Source: Effusibacillus lacus (GTDB taxonomy: Bacteria > Bacillota > Bacilli > Tumebacillales > Effusibacillaceae). Taken from it: DNA of 32,823 bases. The stretch covers positions 1 through 32,823 of the forward strand of contig NZ_BDUF01000043.1 in the NCBI RefSeq assembly GCF_002335525.1, written 5' to 3'. Below are positions 7,283 through 15,280 of the stretch, piece by piece. The notes under the pieces were generated by a model that did no database searches, was not told the origin of the DNA, and saw nothing but the letters and a program-made list of their open reading frames with translations. Within the stretch, counting starts at the first letter, position 1. Each line of letters starts with the position of its first letter. Made by a program: the position numbers and the translations under genes.

Positions 7283-8044
7283 ATGGAACCGAAGCATCGA
7301 ACGGTGCGGCGAAAGATTCTGTTCGCCGCACTTCTTCTGATTATGGGCTGGGCAACGGTGGGAGTGGGACTCAACCCGGAGGATTTTTTGGATATAGGAA
7401 AAACATTTCAATTTATGCTGCGGTTCTTTCCTCCAGACACGAGTGTTCTGAAGGAGGCAATTGAGCAATCGGTTGTTACGTTGCAGATCGCCTTGACAGG
7501 GACATTCTATGCCTTGGTAGTCGCTTTCCCCTGCAGTTTTTTGCTTGCTCGTAACACGGGGCCGAAAGGACTATCCGGGATCCTGCGCAGCATTTTCAGC
7601 TTTGTGCGTTCTGTCCCGGAAATTGTCTGGGGATTGTTGTTTGTTGTCACAGTGGGACTGGGACCGGTTGCCGGTGTGATAGCCATTTTCCTTCACAATA
7701 TCGGGGTGCTGGGAAAACTGATTTCGGAACTCGTGGAGGCGTCTGATAAAGAAACACAAGAAGCGATTATCGCAGTGGGCGGAAACAAAGTTCATACAAT
7801 TGGATTCGCGATTGTTCCGGAAATTCTCCCCAACGTGCTTTCCCAGTATTTTTACAGGCTGGAAGTGGGAATACGGACTTCTCTGATTCTTGGCGTTATT
7901 GGTGCCGGGGGAATCGGAAACATGTTGTTTATCGATTTCAAAGTATTTGAATACCCTGCCGTCCTGACGGAAATTATTGTGATCATGATTCTGGTCTTGT
8001 TGATCGATGCTGTGGGTGCATGGGTTCGCAAGAAAGTGATGTAG
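7283..8044 (+). CDS. phnE: PhnE-type ABC transporter permease
   Basis: The 253-residue integral membrane protein has about six hydrophobic segments and the permease signature region (EASDKETQEAIIAVGGNKVHTIGFAIVPEILPN), the usual EAA-type loop that contacts the ATPase. A conserved glycine-rich segment (GVIGAGGIGN) follows. The length matches PhnE. It is in an operon with the PhnD-like lipoprotein. No PhnC-type ATPase is encoded beside it, so the transporter must use an ATPase from elsewhere or be incomplete. The ribosome binding site (GGTGG) is weak. Confidence 0.85.
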   Translation: MEPKHRTVRRKILFAALLLIMGWATVGVGLNPEDFLDIGKTFQFMLRFFPPDTSVLKEAIEQSVVTLQIALTGTFYALVVAFPCSFLLARNTGPKGLSGILRSIFSFVRSVPEIVWGLLFVVTVGLGPVAGVIAIFLHNIGVLGKLISELVEASDKETQEAIIAVGGNKVHTIGFAIVPEILPNVLSQYFYRLEVGIRTSLILGVIGAGGIGNMLFIDFKVFEYPAVLTEIIVIMILVLLIDAVGAWVRKKVM

Positions 8045-8075
8045 TGGTATGATGGGAGAAGGGAGGGAGCTGCTG

Positions 8076-8486
8076 ATGAAACGCTATTTTACGGTGGAGG
8101 AAGCCAATCGGCAATTGCCTTTGATTGAACCTCTTCTCCTCAACCTGCAAAACCTGAAACAGGAAATCACCAGAAAGAACCAGGAACTGCAAACTGCCAA
8201 ATCGCTCTTCGTAGGTTTAGCCGCACCGGATGCGTTCTTTGCGGAAGAGGCGGGAATCGAGTTTCTGGTGATGCATGCCAACAGCCTGATCGCCAAAGTG
8301 CAGGAGTATGGTGCCGAAATTAAAAATGTGGACTTGGGCCTGATTGATTTTTATACCATTATGGACGGACAAGAGGCATGTCTGTGCTGGAAACTTGGAG
8401 AACCGCACAAAATTCAATACTGGCACGGATTGCATGAAGGGTTTTTGGGACGGAAACCCATAACCCGGATGGACAATCCCCACTAA
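8076..8486 (+). CDS. DUF2203 family protein
   Basis: The 136-residue protein starts with KRYFTVEEANRQLPLIEPLL, the hallmark of DUF2203. A coiled-coil helix follows (about 25-45), then a C-terminal part with IDFYTIMDGQEACLCWKLGE and the conserved YWH-LHEGF segment. ATG at 8076 has GGGAGGGAG six bases upstream, which favours it over ATGs at 8049 and 8052. It lies 31 bases after phnE and ends at a strong terminator, so it may be co-transcribed. The function of the family is unknown. Confidence 0.85.
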   Translation: MKRYFTVEEANRQLPLIEPLLLNLQNLKQEITRKNQELQTAKSLFVGLAAPDAFFAEEAGIEFLVMHANSLIAKVQEYGAEIKNVDLGLIDFYTIMDGQEACLCWKLGEPHKIQYWHGLHEGFLGRKPITRMDNPH

Positions 8487-8498
8487 GCGCAAACAAAC

Positions 8499-8554
8499 AG
8501 ACCTTCCCGCGGATGCAGCGAGCTTGTTATCCGTGATGCGGAAAGGTCTTTTTT
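8499..8554 (+). terminator. Terminator between the DUF2203 gene and asnB
   Basis: AGACCTT-CCCGC pairs with GCGG-AAAGGTCT around a long loop and is followed by TTTTTT on the plus strand. It is shared by two convergent genes and probably also ends asnB transcription from the other side. Confidence 0.75.
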
Positions 8555-8559
8555 ATAAA

Positions 8560-10404
8560 TCATACGATTCGTACTCTATACTCCTTCAGCCAATAGTTAA
8601 CCTGCGCCAGGTAGGCGTACATTTGCGGAACGCTCATCAGTTGTCCGTACCAGGGAAGGTGGGTGGTGTCCGCATCGGCTTGCAGAAGTGAGCGTACTGC
8701 GCCTTCGTCAATCAATTGCAGGAGAGGGGAGGCGGGATCCTCCAGAATCTCCGACAACCAGTTTCTGACTGCTCTTGTGTAAGCCGGGTTATGGGTTTTA
8801 GGGTAAGGGCTCTTCCTCCGATAAAGTACATCTTCCGGCAGAATGCCTCTCATCGCCCGACGGATAATCCCCTTTTCCCTGCCGTCACAGCTTTTCATTT
8901 CCCAAGGAATATTCCAGACGTATTCAACCAGCCGGTGATCACAATAGGGAACACGTCCCTCCAGGCCTGCAGCCATTGTCATCCGGTCTTTCCGATCGAG
9001 CAATTGAGCCATAAACCAACAGATGTTGAGGTAGAACATTTCCCTCCTGCGGGCATCCAACGGATTCTCTCCCGGCAGGCGGGGAACTTCCGCCAGTGTT
9101 TCTTCATACCTCCTGGTGACGTAATCCTCCGGCTGAATATAGTGCACAAGCTCCGGCTTTAACAGACTGGCCCTTTCCCGTGTTTTGCGAAGCCAGGGGA
9201 ACGTATTGCTGTTCATGGCATCTTCCCTGTGAAACCACGGATATCCCCCAAACAATTCATCCGCGCACTCGCCGGACAGAACCACTGTTGTTTCTTTTTT
9301 AATTTCACTGGCAAACAGATAAAGGGAGGAATCCACATCCACCTGACCTGGTAAATCCCTGGCTGCAACCGCTGTGGTAAGAGCTTCAACCAGTTCAGGA
9401 GTGTCGACATAGACGGAGTGATGCTTTGTGCCAAAGTGTTCGGCTACTCTTTTGATCCAGGGGGCATCCGAATTGGGCTGAAACTCATGGGCCCTGAAAT
9501 GCAAGTCATTGTCAACGTAATCAATACTGTAAGTGTCCAGTTTTCCCAGGCCATCCCGTTGAAAAGCGAGGGCTGCCACTGCGGTGATAACACTTGAATC
9601 GAGCCCGCCTGACAGCAGGGTGCCAATTGGCACATCCGATACCAACTGCCGCTCGATCGAGTCGATCAACAGTTCTCGAAGTTTGCTTACGGTGGCATCC
9701 AGATCCTCTTCATGGGGGCGGCTTTCCAGTTTCCAGTACTGACGGATACGGGTGCCATGGACATCAACCATCATGCAGCAGCCGGGCCGCAGCTCTTTGA
9801 TTCCTCTGTAGACCCCATGTCCCGGTGTGCGGGAAGGTCCGAGTGCGAAGACCTCAGCCAAACCTTCCGCGTCTATCGTTGCTTCCACAGATGGATGGGC
9901 GAGCAAGGCTTTCAGCTCTGACCCAAACAGAAAGGATCCGATTTGTTCCATATAAAAAAGCGGTTTTACCCCCAACCGGTCACGGGCAAGAAACAGTTGC
10001 TGCTGCGGTTCGCTCCAGATGGCAAAAGCAAAAATTCCGTTCAGTCGTTCCACACATTCAGGTCCCCACTCCATATAGGAAGTCAGCAGCACCTCCGTAT
10101 CAGAATGGGAGCGGAAGGAATGTCCGCGGGCTATCAGCTCCTTCCTGAGGTCTTCCGTATTGTACAATTCACCGTTATAGATAATTGTGAATTGGGAATC
10201 ACCGCGGTGCCTGGTCATCGGCTGTGTGCCCCCCACCGGATCCACAACAGTCAAACGGCGATGGCCCAAAGCGGCGCGGGGCGTAATGTAATATCCTTCC
10301 GCATCCGGACCCCGAAAACGCAATGCGGCAGTCATTGCTTCCAATACGGTTTTCTGCAAAGTCAGATTCTTAGTCCAATCTATCCAGCCTGTGATACCAC
10401 ACAT
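8560..10404 (-). CDS. asnB: Asparagine synthetase, glutamine-hydrolysing
   Basis: The 614-residue enzyme converts aspartate, glutamine and ATP to asparagine. It begins MCGITGW, where the processed N-terminal Cys2 is the glutaminase nucleophile. The N-terminal class II glutamine amidotransferase domain covers about 1-210 (FRGPDAEGYY, YNGELYN). The synthetase domain carries the ATP pyrophosphate loop LLSGGLDSS and later SGECADELFGGYPW. Length and layout match the AsnO type of B. subtilis. The start is supported by AAGAGGTGATC before ATG. It is monocistronic on the minus strand. Confidence 0.93.
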   Translation of the reverse strand: MCGITGWIDWTKNLTLQKTVLEAMTAALRFRGPDAEGYYITPRAALGHRRLTVVDPVGGTQPMTRHRGDSQFTIIYNGELYNTEDLRKELIARGHSFRSHSDTEVLLTSYMEWGPECVERLNGIFAFAIWSEPQQQLFLARDRLGVKPLFYMEQIGSFLFGSELKALLAHPSVEATIDAEGLAEVFALGPSRTPGHGVYRGIKELRPGCCMMVDVHGTRIRQYWKLESRPHEEDLDATVSKLRELLIDSIERQLVSDVPIGTLLSGGLDSSVITAVAALAFQRDGLGKLDTYSIDYVDNDLHFRAHEFQPNSDAPWIKRVAEHFGTKHHSVYVDTPELVEALTTAVAARDLPGQVDVDSSLYLFASEIKKETTVVLSGECADELFGGYPWFHREDAMNSNTFPWLRKTRERASLLKPELVHYIQPEDYVTRRYEETLAEVPRLPGENPLDARRREMFYLNICWFMAQLLDRKDRMTMAAGLEGRVPYCDHRLVEYVWNIPWEMKSCDGREKGIIRRAMRGILPEDVLYRRKSPYPKTHNPAYTRAVRNWLSEILEDPASPLLQLIDEGAVRSLLQADADTTHLPWYGQLMSVPQMYAYLAQVNYWLKEYRVRIV

Positions 10405-10606
10405 GCCCGATCACCTCTTGTAATAGTAAAAAAGCTTCAAGACACACCCTTATCTGTTGCGCCTTGGAGCATTCTATGCCGTGCTCTGGGCATTTGTCAC
10501 GATTTCATGTATAGTCGGTTTAAGGTCTCAGGAAGGAGGAACTGCATGTTTCTTTATTGAAACCCGGAGCAGGTTTTACGGTTGAAACAAATGCAGATTC
10601 TACAGC
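10405..10606. other. Intergenic stretch upstream of asnB
   Basis: This holds the leader of asnB (minus) and the upstream region of the small gene at 10686. A very strong ribosome binding site (AGGAAGGAGG near 10530-10540) is followed only by a four-codon frame, ATG-TTT-CTT-TAT-TGA. No clear sigma-A promoter or riboswitch was recognised. Confidence 0.35.
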
Positions 10607-10685
10607 ATGAACAGGTACTGGCAGGGTCATACTGGGGAAGAATGGGACTTCATTCCATACCAGGAAGGAGTAAAGATCGGCCACT

Positions 10686-10910
10686 ATGAACGAGGTAACT
10701 GTATTTGTGGATGAAACTGCCGTAACTCTGCCGATACATACCCAAGTGGCACAAGCGATCCGTGCCTATCTGTCACATCGCGATCCGGACCTGATCAAAC
10801 TGTTGGATCGCAGGGAACTGTATGCTGTGGACCCTGTCGGCTGTCAGGTGGAAGAGCACTGTTCACTGAAGCATGGGATGCGGATTTATGTGCGAAAACT
10901 TCAAAAGTAA
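10686..10910 (+). CDS. Small conserved-looking protein of unknown function
   Basis: The 74-residue protein starts with two short strands (VTVFVDETAVTLP), has an amphipathic helix (VAQAIRAYLSHRDPDLIKLLD) and ends with two further strands. The pattern resembles a compact beta-grasp-like fold. It has two cysteines (DPVGCQVEEHCSL), not enough for a ferredoxin cluster. AAGGAG lies 15 bases before the ATG, unusually far. The stop codon of a short upstream frame overlaps the start (ATGA), so translation may be coupled. A terminator follows. I cannot assign a function. Confidence 0.6.
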   Translation: MNEVTVFVDETAVTLPIHTQVAQAIRAYLSHRDPDLIKLLDRRELYAVDPVGCQVEEHCSLKHGMRIYVRKLQK

Positions 10911-10924
10911 TTGGAACACAGGGT

Positions 10925-10952
10925 GCCTTTCTGCTTAAGGAAGGCCTTTTTT
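10925..10952 (+). terminator. Terminator after the 74-residue protein gene
   Basis: GCCTTTC pairs with GGAAGGC around TGCTTAA and is followed by CTTTTTT. It lies 14 bases after the stop codon. Confidence 0.7.
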
Positions 10953-10992
10953 CTTGCCATGAATGGCCCATGCGGCCTCGGGGCAAAGTAGT

Positions 10993-11006
10993 CAATACGA
11001 GTATTG
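10993..11006. repeat. Short palindrome upstream of the esterase gene
   Basis: CAATAC-GA-GTATTG is a perfect 6-bp inverted repeat ending 18 bases before the esterase ATG. It may be an operator. It is short enough to be chance. Confidence 0.3.
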
Positions 11007-11024
11007 GCTACGGAGGAGAATCGA

Positions 11025-11744
11025 ATGATTCATGTCGACAAAATCATGATCCGTGATATACCGGTTTACAGGGTGCAGGATGGGAAGGCGTCGCGTAACC
11101 CGGTGGTCATTGCTCTGCATGGGCTGGGGAAGAACAAGGAATCCTTGCTTCCTTATGCGGAAAGTTTTGCCGGTCAGGGAGCTGCCGTTTTGATTCCCGA
11201 TGCTCCCCGGCATGGAGAACGGGCATCCGGCGGAAAGGGTGTGTCTTTGAACTCTGTGCACAAGTTGTTCCCGATTCTTGTGAAATGTCTCAAGGATGTG
11301 GGAACCCTGCTCGAATTTGTCAAAAGCGACGAGCGATATGATGCAACTCGAATCGGCATCACGGGAGTCTCAATGGGGGGAGCCGTGACCCTTGGCGCGT
11401 TGGCCAACCACCCGGAGATCAAAACGGGTGTAGCGCTGTTGACCATGGACAGTGCCAGAAAGTTTGCCCGTCATCACAGGTGGCCCAAGGTAATGTGGCC
11501 TGCTGCCTCTTATCTGGACTCGCTGTTGGACCGAAAACGCATCCCTCCCCGCTCCCTGTTGATGCTAAACGGCTCTGAGGACCCGTTGATCCCTGTTGCG
11601 GAGGTCCGTGAATTTGTTGCGGAATTGAAAACCATGTACCGGAATAACGGGCGAGTCGAAATGATCGAATACCCGGGTGTGGGGCATGAGGTGGTACCGG
11701 ATATGGTTTCCAAGACAAGTGAATGGTTTGCAAACCATCTTTAG
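11025..11744 (+). CDS. Alpha/beta hydrolase, YitV-like esterase
   Basis: The 239-residue hydrolase of the prolyl-oligopeptidase-like esterase group has a visible triad: S116 in GVSMGG, D186 in LNGSEDPLIP and H221 in GVGHEV. The oxyanion-hole segment ALHGLGKNKE lies near 30-39. There is no signal peptide, so it is cytosolic. GGAGGAG lies six bases before ATG 11025, which is chosen over an in-frame ATG 21 bases earlier. The gene converges on the pseudouridine synthase gene with an eight-base gap and no terminator between them. The substrate is unknown. Confidence 0.85.
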   Translation: MIHVDKIMIRDIPVYRVQDGKASRNPVVIALHGLGKNKESLLPYAESFAGQGAAVLIPDAPRHGERASGGKGVSLNSVHKLFPILVKCLKDVGTLLEFVKSDERYDATRIGITGVSMGGAVTLGALANHPEIKTGVALLTMDSARKFARHHRWPKVMWPAASYLDSLLDRKRIPPRSLLMLNGSEDPLIPVAEVREFVAELKTMYRNNGRVEMIEYPGVGHEVVPDMVSKTSEWFANHL

Positions 11745-11752
11745 GGAGCCAT

Positions 11753-12661
11753 CTAAAGATTTCGAACCCTCTCCATTGCCGACTGCATGTCTTCCGGCAA
11801 TGGAGCTTCCAGTTCCATGCTTTCGCCGGTTCCCGGGTGTGTAAACGACAAGCGAAGGGCATGGAGGGCCTGTCGTTTGATCAAGGGAGAGGCTTTCCCA
11901 TATTGACGGTCTCCCAGCACCGGATACCCGAAGTGTGCCAGGTGAACCCGAATCTGGTGAGTTCTCCCGGTTTCCAGAGACAATTCAAGCAAGCTGATCG
12001 GCCCCAGTCTTTCCAGGACCTTATAATGTGTGACGGCGGGATCACCGTCCTCCCTGACTTTTCTTTTGGAGGGGGTACGAGGATTCTTTCCAATAGGGTA
12101 CTTCAGTGTCCCCGTATCCTCTTCCGGTTCACCCTCCACCAAAGCCACATACACCCTGTCCAGCTGTCCTTCCCGCAATTGGCGGTCCAGGTGCTGATGG
12201 GAATAGGCCGATTTTCCCACAATCAGAATTCCCGATGTGTCCCGATCCAACCGGTGAATGGGTCGCACAGGCAACTGCAGTCCTTGTTGCTGCCAATGCC
12301 ATGCAATACCATTGGCAAGAGTCCCGGATTGTCCCGGGTGAATCGGATGTACGTTGATGCCGGACGGTTTGTCCACGACCAGTATCGTGTCATCTTCAAA
12401 CAATACAGGAAAGGGGATTTGCTCCGGTTGCAAGGATTGACGGGTGGTAACTTCCGTTGCCACCTGGACCACATGTCCGGATTTTACCTGCCGTTTCAAA
12501 AAGGTGGGCTTCCCATTATATAGGATCCCTTTGCTGCGGGTCAGTTTCTGAATCATACGCCGTGAAATCCGCATAGGACCGGTCAATATATCTTGCAGAA
12601 AAGCACCGTCCAACTCTTTCGGAATTGTAAACTCCAGCCAACCGCGATTCTTCTTCATCAT
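11753..12661 (-). CDS. RluA-family RNA pseudouridine synthase
   Basis: The 302-residue protein has an N-terminal S4-like RNA-binding region (RISRRMIQKLTRSKGILYNG). Its catalytic RluA domain carries the signature HRLDRDTSG, where D139 is the catalytic aspartate. Further family segments are VVDKPSGINVHP and TGRTHQIRVHLAHFGYPVLGD. It would isomerise uridine in rRNA or tRNA, but the site cannot be predicted among the several RluA paralogues of Firmicutes. Two adjacent ATGs are possible starts, after a modest AGGA ribosome binding site. Confidence 0.92.
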   Translation of the reverse strand: MMKKNRGWLEFTIPKELDGAFLQDILTGPMRISRRMIQKLTRSKGILYNGKPTFLKRQVKSGHVVQVATEVTTRQSLQPEQIPFPVLFEDDTILVVDKPSGINVHPIHPGQSGTLANGIAWHWQQQGLQLPVRPIHRLDRDTSGILIVGKSAYSHQHLDRQLREGQLDRVYVALVEGEPEEDTGTLKYPIGKNPRTPSKRKVREDGDPAVTHYKVLERLGPISLLELSLETGRTHQIRVHLAHFGYPVLGDRQYGKASPLIKRQALHALRLSFTHPGTGESMELEAPLPEDMQSAMERVRNL

Positions 12662-12713
12662 ACGTCCTGCTTTCCCTTGGATTCAAGAGGGATGATATCA
12701 TAGGGGAAAAAGA

Positions 12714-12742
12714 TAGACAAATTTTTAAAAAAATCATATATT
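12714..12742 (+). promoter_or_regulatory. Promoter of the HTH/ParB-like gene
   Basis: TAGACA (12714-12719) and TATATT (12737-12742) are separated by exactly 17 bases of very AT-rich DNA, about 28 bases before the start codon. Confidence 0.6.
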
Positions 12743-12769
12743 TAGAATAAAATATTAAAATGGGGGGGA

Positions 12770-13615
12770 GTGGACTTGGAGTTTGTTACGATTCACGAGT
12801 TGGCCCGGTTATCCGGTGTATCCACAGCAACGATTCGTCTAGACATCAAGGCCGGCAGGCTCCCCATCGCCGCTCCGGGGAAACGGGGGAGAGGAAACCC
12901 CACACGAATTCGGATCAAAGACTTGGAGAATTCAGACCGGCTCCAATACCAACAACTTGCTCGAAGGGTGACACAGGATGGAACCTTGGGGCTTATGACA
13001 AACGAACGGGATACCGGAAAGTTCAGCGTGAGTGAATTGGCCTTGCGTACAGGGCTGTCACCCCAGGTAGTCCGAAAGGATATAATTGACGGCAAGCTGA
13101 GGGCCGAAGGCGGCGGCAGGAGGGGAAGTCCCTATTTTATTTTGCTTGAAAACCTGGCAGATGCTGGCCGAATGGAGTATCGCAGACTGGTGGAAAGCCA
13201 GCGCTTGCCGGACGACCAGGCGTTGGAAAGCCTTCGCAGCGAAATCTCTCAGATCCGCAAAGAAATTCAATCGATTAAAGAGAAACTGCACGTCATTGAA
13301 GCGGGAAGCGGTATCTTGCAATCAGACATTGCTTCCGGATTGCATCAGCAAAACGACGTTCCGCCGCAGGACATAGTCCGGGTGCCGGTGGAATCGGTAA
13401 TTCTGCCTGCAGTTTTTGCGGGATATTATGTCAGCGATGAGAAACTGAAACAATTGAAAAACAGAATTCGCAACGGCGAACAACCGGACCCGATTCTTGT
13501 CCGCAGGATGGAGAATGGGAAATATCTGTTGCGCAAAGGCATTGCCCAGTATCATGTGGCACAGGAGATGGGCTTGAATACACTGCCCGCCTGCCTGGAG
13601 AGTTCAGAAGAATAA
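12770..13615 (+). CDS. Protein with two helix-turn-helix domains and a C-terminal ParB-like domain
   Basis: The 281-residue protein has two related excisionase/MerR-like helix-turn-helix units, VTIHELARLSGVSTATIRLDI (about 6-26) and FSVSELALRTGLSPQVVRKDI (about 84-104). Each is followed by a basic wing with GKRGRG or GGRRGS. A coiled coil follows (about 145-180). The end resembles the ParB N-terminal fold, with a D-E-K-L-K-Q-L helix, DPILVRRMENGKYLLRKG, then a helix and LPACLE. It is likely a DNA-binding regulator. Whether the ParB-like part binds nucleotide cannot be told. The start is GTG at 12770 or TTG at 12776; GGGGGAG is better spaced for TTG. Confidence 0.7.
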   Translation: MDLEFVTIHELARLSGVSTATIRLDIKAGRLPIAAPGKRGRGNPTRIRIKDLENSDRLQYQQLARRVTQDGTLGLMTNERDTGKFSVSELALRTGLSPQVVRKDIIDGKLRAEGGGRRGSPYFILLENLADAGRMEYRRLVESQRLPDDQALESLRSEISQIRKEIQSIKEKLHVIEAGSGILQSDIASGLHQQNDVPPQDIVRVPVESVILPAVFAGYYVSDEKLKQLKNRIRNGEQPDPILVRRMENGKYLLRKGIAQYHVAQEMGLNTLPACLESSEE

Positions 13616-13617
13616 GA

Positions 13618-13655
13618 AGAGTCCCTTCTTTTGCGGAAGAAGGGACTCTTTGTTC
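13618..13655 (+). terminator. Strong bidirectional terminator
   Basis: AGAGTCCCTTCTT pairs perfectly with AAGAAGGGACTCT around TTGCGG and is followed by TTGTTCT. It directly follows the stop of the HTH/ParB-like gene and faces the end of the permease operon. Confidence 0.85.
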
Positions 13656-13669
13656 TGGGAGGAAAGAGT

Positions 13670-13948
13670 TTACGACCAGGTGAGGCTTTTGACCAACTGG
13701 TGCTTAAACAGACACAAAATGAAATCAATGTAATATTCTTTCCTTACAATCACTTGGTATTCGTGATCCGGATGCGTATAGAACAAGGCATCCGTATGGA
13801 TGTCATTATGGTCAAAATCTGCCCGAACCTGCCGGATCGCCTGAAGATACTGATCTTCATCCTTAATCTTGATAATAAATTCAATATCGTTCTCATTCTT
13901 TTGCTCTGTAATGCTAAGGGCGTTTTCGTCATATTGGTAACGGATCAA
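13670..13948 (-). CDS. Small protein of unknown function in the permease operon
   Basis: The 92-residue acidic protein has a strand-rich N-terminus (YQYDENALSITEQKNENDIEFIIKI) and a helix-strand C-terminal half. No motif is recognised. TTG at 13946-13948 is the likely start, because AGGAGGG lies six bases upstream. The open frame extends sixteen codons further without a good site. It follows the second permease gene by 16 bases and is the last gene of the operon. An accessory role is possible but unproven. Confidence 0.6.
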   Translation of the reverse strand: MIRYQYDENALSITEQKNENDIEFIIKIKDEDQYLQAIRQVRADFDHNDIHTDALFYTHPDHEYQVIVRKEYYIDFILCLFKHQLVKSLTWS

Positions 13949-13964
13949 TCCAAGCCCTCCTTGC

Positions 13965-15248
13965 TTAAATAAGATACCGCAGATATATATATACACTTGA
14001 AAGTATAATGGACAAGATCATTAATGGAAACCCGATCCACAAAAATTTAAGAAATGAGATATGTTGGCCTTCCTTTGCGGCAAGTCCGGCCACAATTACG
14101 TTGGCGCTGGCTCCGATCAGAGATCCGTTGCCTCCCAGACATGCACCCAAAGCCAAACTCCACCAGAGCGGTTCCAGATTGGTAATTCCCAGGTTGCCCA
14201 TCTCTTTGATCATGGGAATCATGGTGGCAACAAACGGGATATTGTCAACAAACGCAGAGGCGATGGCGCTTAACCAGAGAATCAACATGGCGGTGGCTGT
14301 CAGATCGCCGCCCGTAAGGTCAATTGACTGTTTGGCGAGTGCAGCAATTACACCGGTCTCGATCAGGCCGGAAACGAGGACAAACAAACCGATAAAGAAG
14401 AAAATCGTTGACCATTCCACCTTCTCCCAAGCCTCTTCCAGATAGTGCTCCCCGGTCAGAAGCAGCAGCAGAAACGCCCCCGCAATCGCAACGGTGGCAG
14501 ATTCCAGATGCAGAGCCTGGTGCAGGAAAAATCCGAGTATCGTCACCCCCAGGACAAAAAGGCATTTTCTCAGCAAGCTCCGGTCCGTCAATTCATCTTT
14601 CTCGTTCAGTTCCATAATACTCTCTTGCAGTTCCTTTGTTGTTTTCAACTGTTTGCGGTAGATCAAGACCAGGATGGCGATTGTTATTGCCAGAATCACG
14701 AATGAAACGGCCGCCAGGTTGTTGATAAAGTCCATGAAAGACAGTTCTTCCACGGCATTCCCGATCATGATGTTGGGAGGATCCCCGATGAGGGTAGCCG
14801 TTCCCCCGATATTGGACACCAGAATCTGGCTGATCAGAAAGGGAAGGGGTGGCACCTTCAATTGCCGGGTAATGCTGAACGTGACCGGAACCATCAGTAA
14901 AACGGTTGTCACATTGTCGAGAAAAGCGGAAGCAACAGCTGTGATTAGATTCAGGGCAACAAAAATCCTGACCGGATTTCCGTTTGCTTTCTTGGCCGAA
15001 AGAATCGCCAAATACTTGAACAAGCCGGTCTGGGCCGTAATGGTGACGATAATCATCATGCCGGTCAGCAATCCCAATGTGCCGAAGTCGATATGATGAA
15101 TGGCCGTTTCCTGATTCACGACCCCAAGCGCTACCATTAAAATGCCGCCTATCATGGCCACAATTGTACGATGGATTTTTTCGCTGATAATAAAGCCGTA
15201 AGTTAGCAAAAAAATCCCGATTGCCAAAATTGCCTGTTGGTCCATCAT
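13965..15248 (-). CDS. ArsB/NhaD-type ion transporter, second tandem copy
   Basis: The 427-residue membrane protein has about eleven hydrophobic segments and belongs to the ion transporter superfamily of ArsB, NhaD and SLC13 permeases. Duplicated family motifs are clear: SAFLDNVTTVLLMVPV and, in the second half, SAFVDNIPFVATMIPM. GGTATLIGDPPNIMIG and GGNGSLIGASANVIVAG are also present. The central hydrophilic loop (about 205-240) is charged. Two adjacent ATGs (15246-15248, 15243-15245) follow AGGAAGG. It is very similar throughout to the gene 32 bases upstream. Substrate could be arsenite, sodium/proton or an organic anion. No arsenic regulator gene is nearby. Confidence 0.87.
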   Translation of the reverse strand: MMDQQAILAIGIFLLTYGFIISEKIHRTIVAMIGGILMVALGVVNQETAIHHIDFGTLGLLTGMMIIVTITAQTGLFKYLAILSAKKANGNPVRIFVALNLITAVASAFLDNVTTVLLMVPVTFSITRQLKVPPLPFLISQILVSNIGGTATLIGDPPNIMIGNAVEELSFMDFINNLAAVSFVILAITIAILVLIYRKQLKTTKELQESIMELNEKDELTDRSLLRKCLFVLGVTILGFFLHQALHLESATVAIAGAFLLLLLTGEHYLEEAWEKVEWSTIFFFIGLFVLVSGLIETGVIAALAKQSIDLTGGDLTATAMLILWLSAIASAFVDNIPFVATMIPMIKEMGNLGITNLEPLWWSLALGACLGGNGSLIGASANVIVAGLAAKEGQHISFLKFLWIGFPLMILSIILSSVYIYLRYLI

Positions 15249-15280
15249 TCACCTTCCTGATTTGTGGTGTGGGTCGCTGC

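Noticed and set aside
6387-7331. 314-codon minus-strand frame opposite the PhnD-like gene
   Set aside because: It is a shadow of a GC-biased coding strand, rich in Arg/Phe/Cys with no domain.
9943-10560. 205-codon plus-strand frame opposite asnB
   Set aside because: It is antisense to a clear asparagine synthetase gene and has no recognisable domain.
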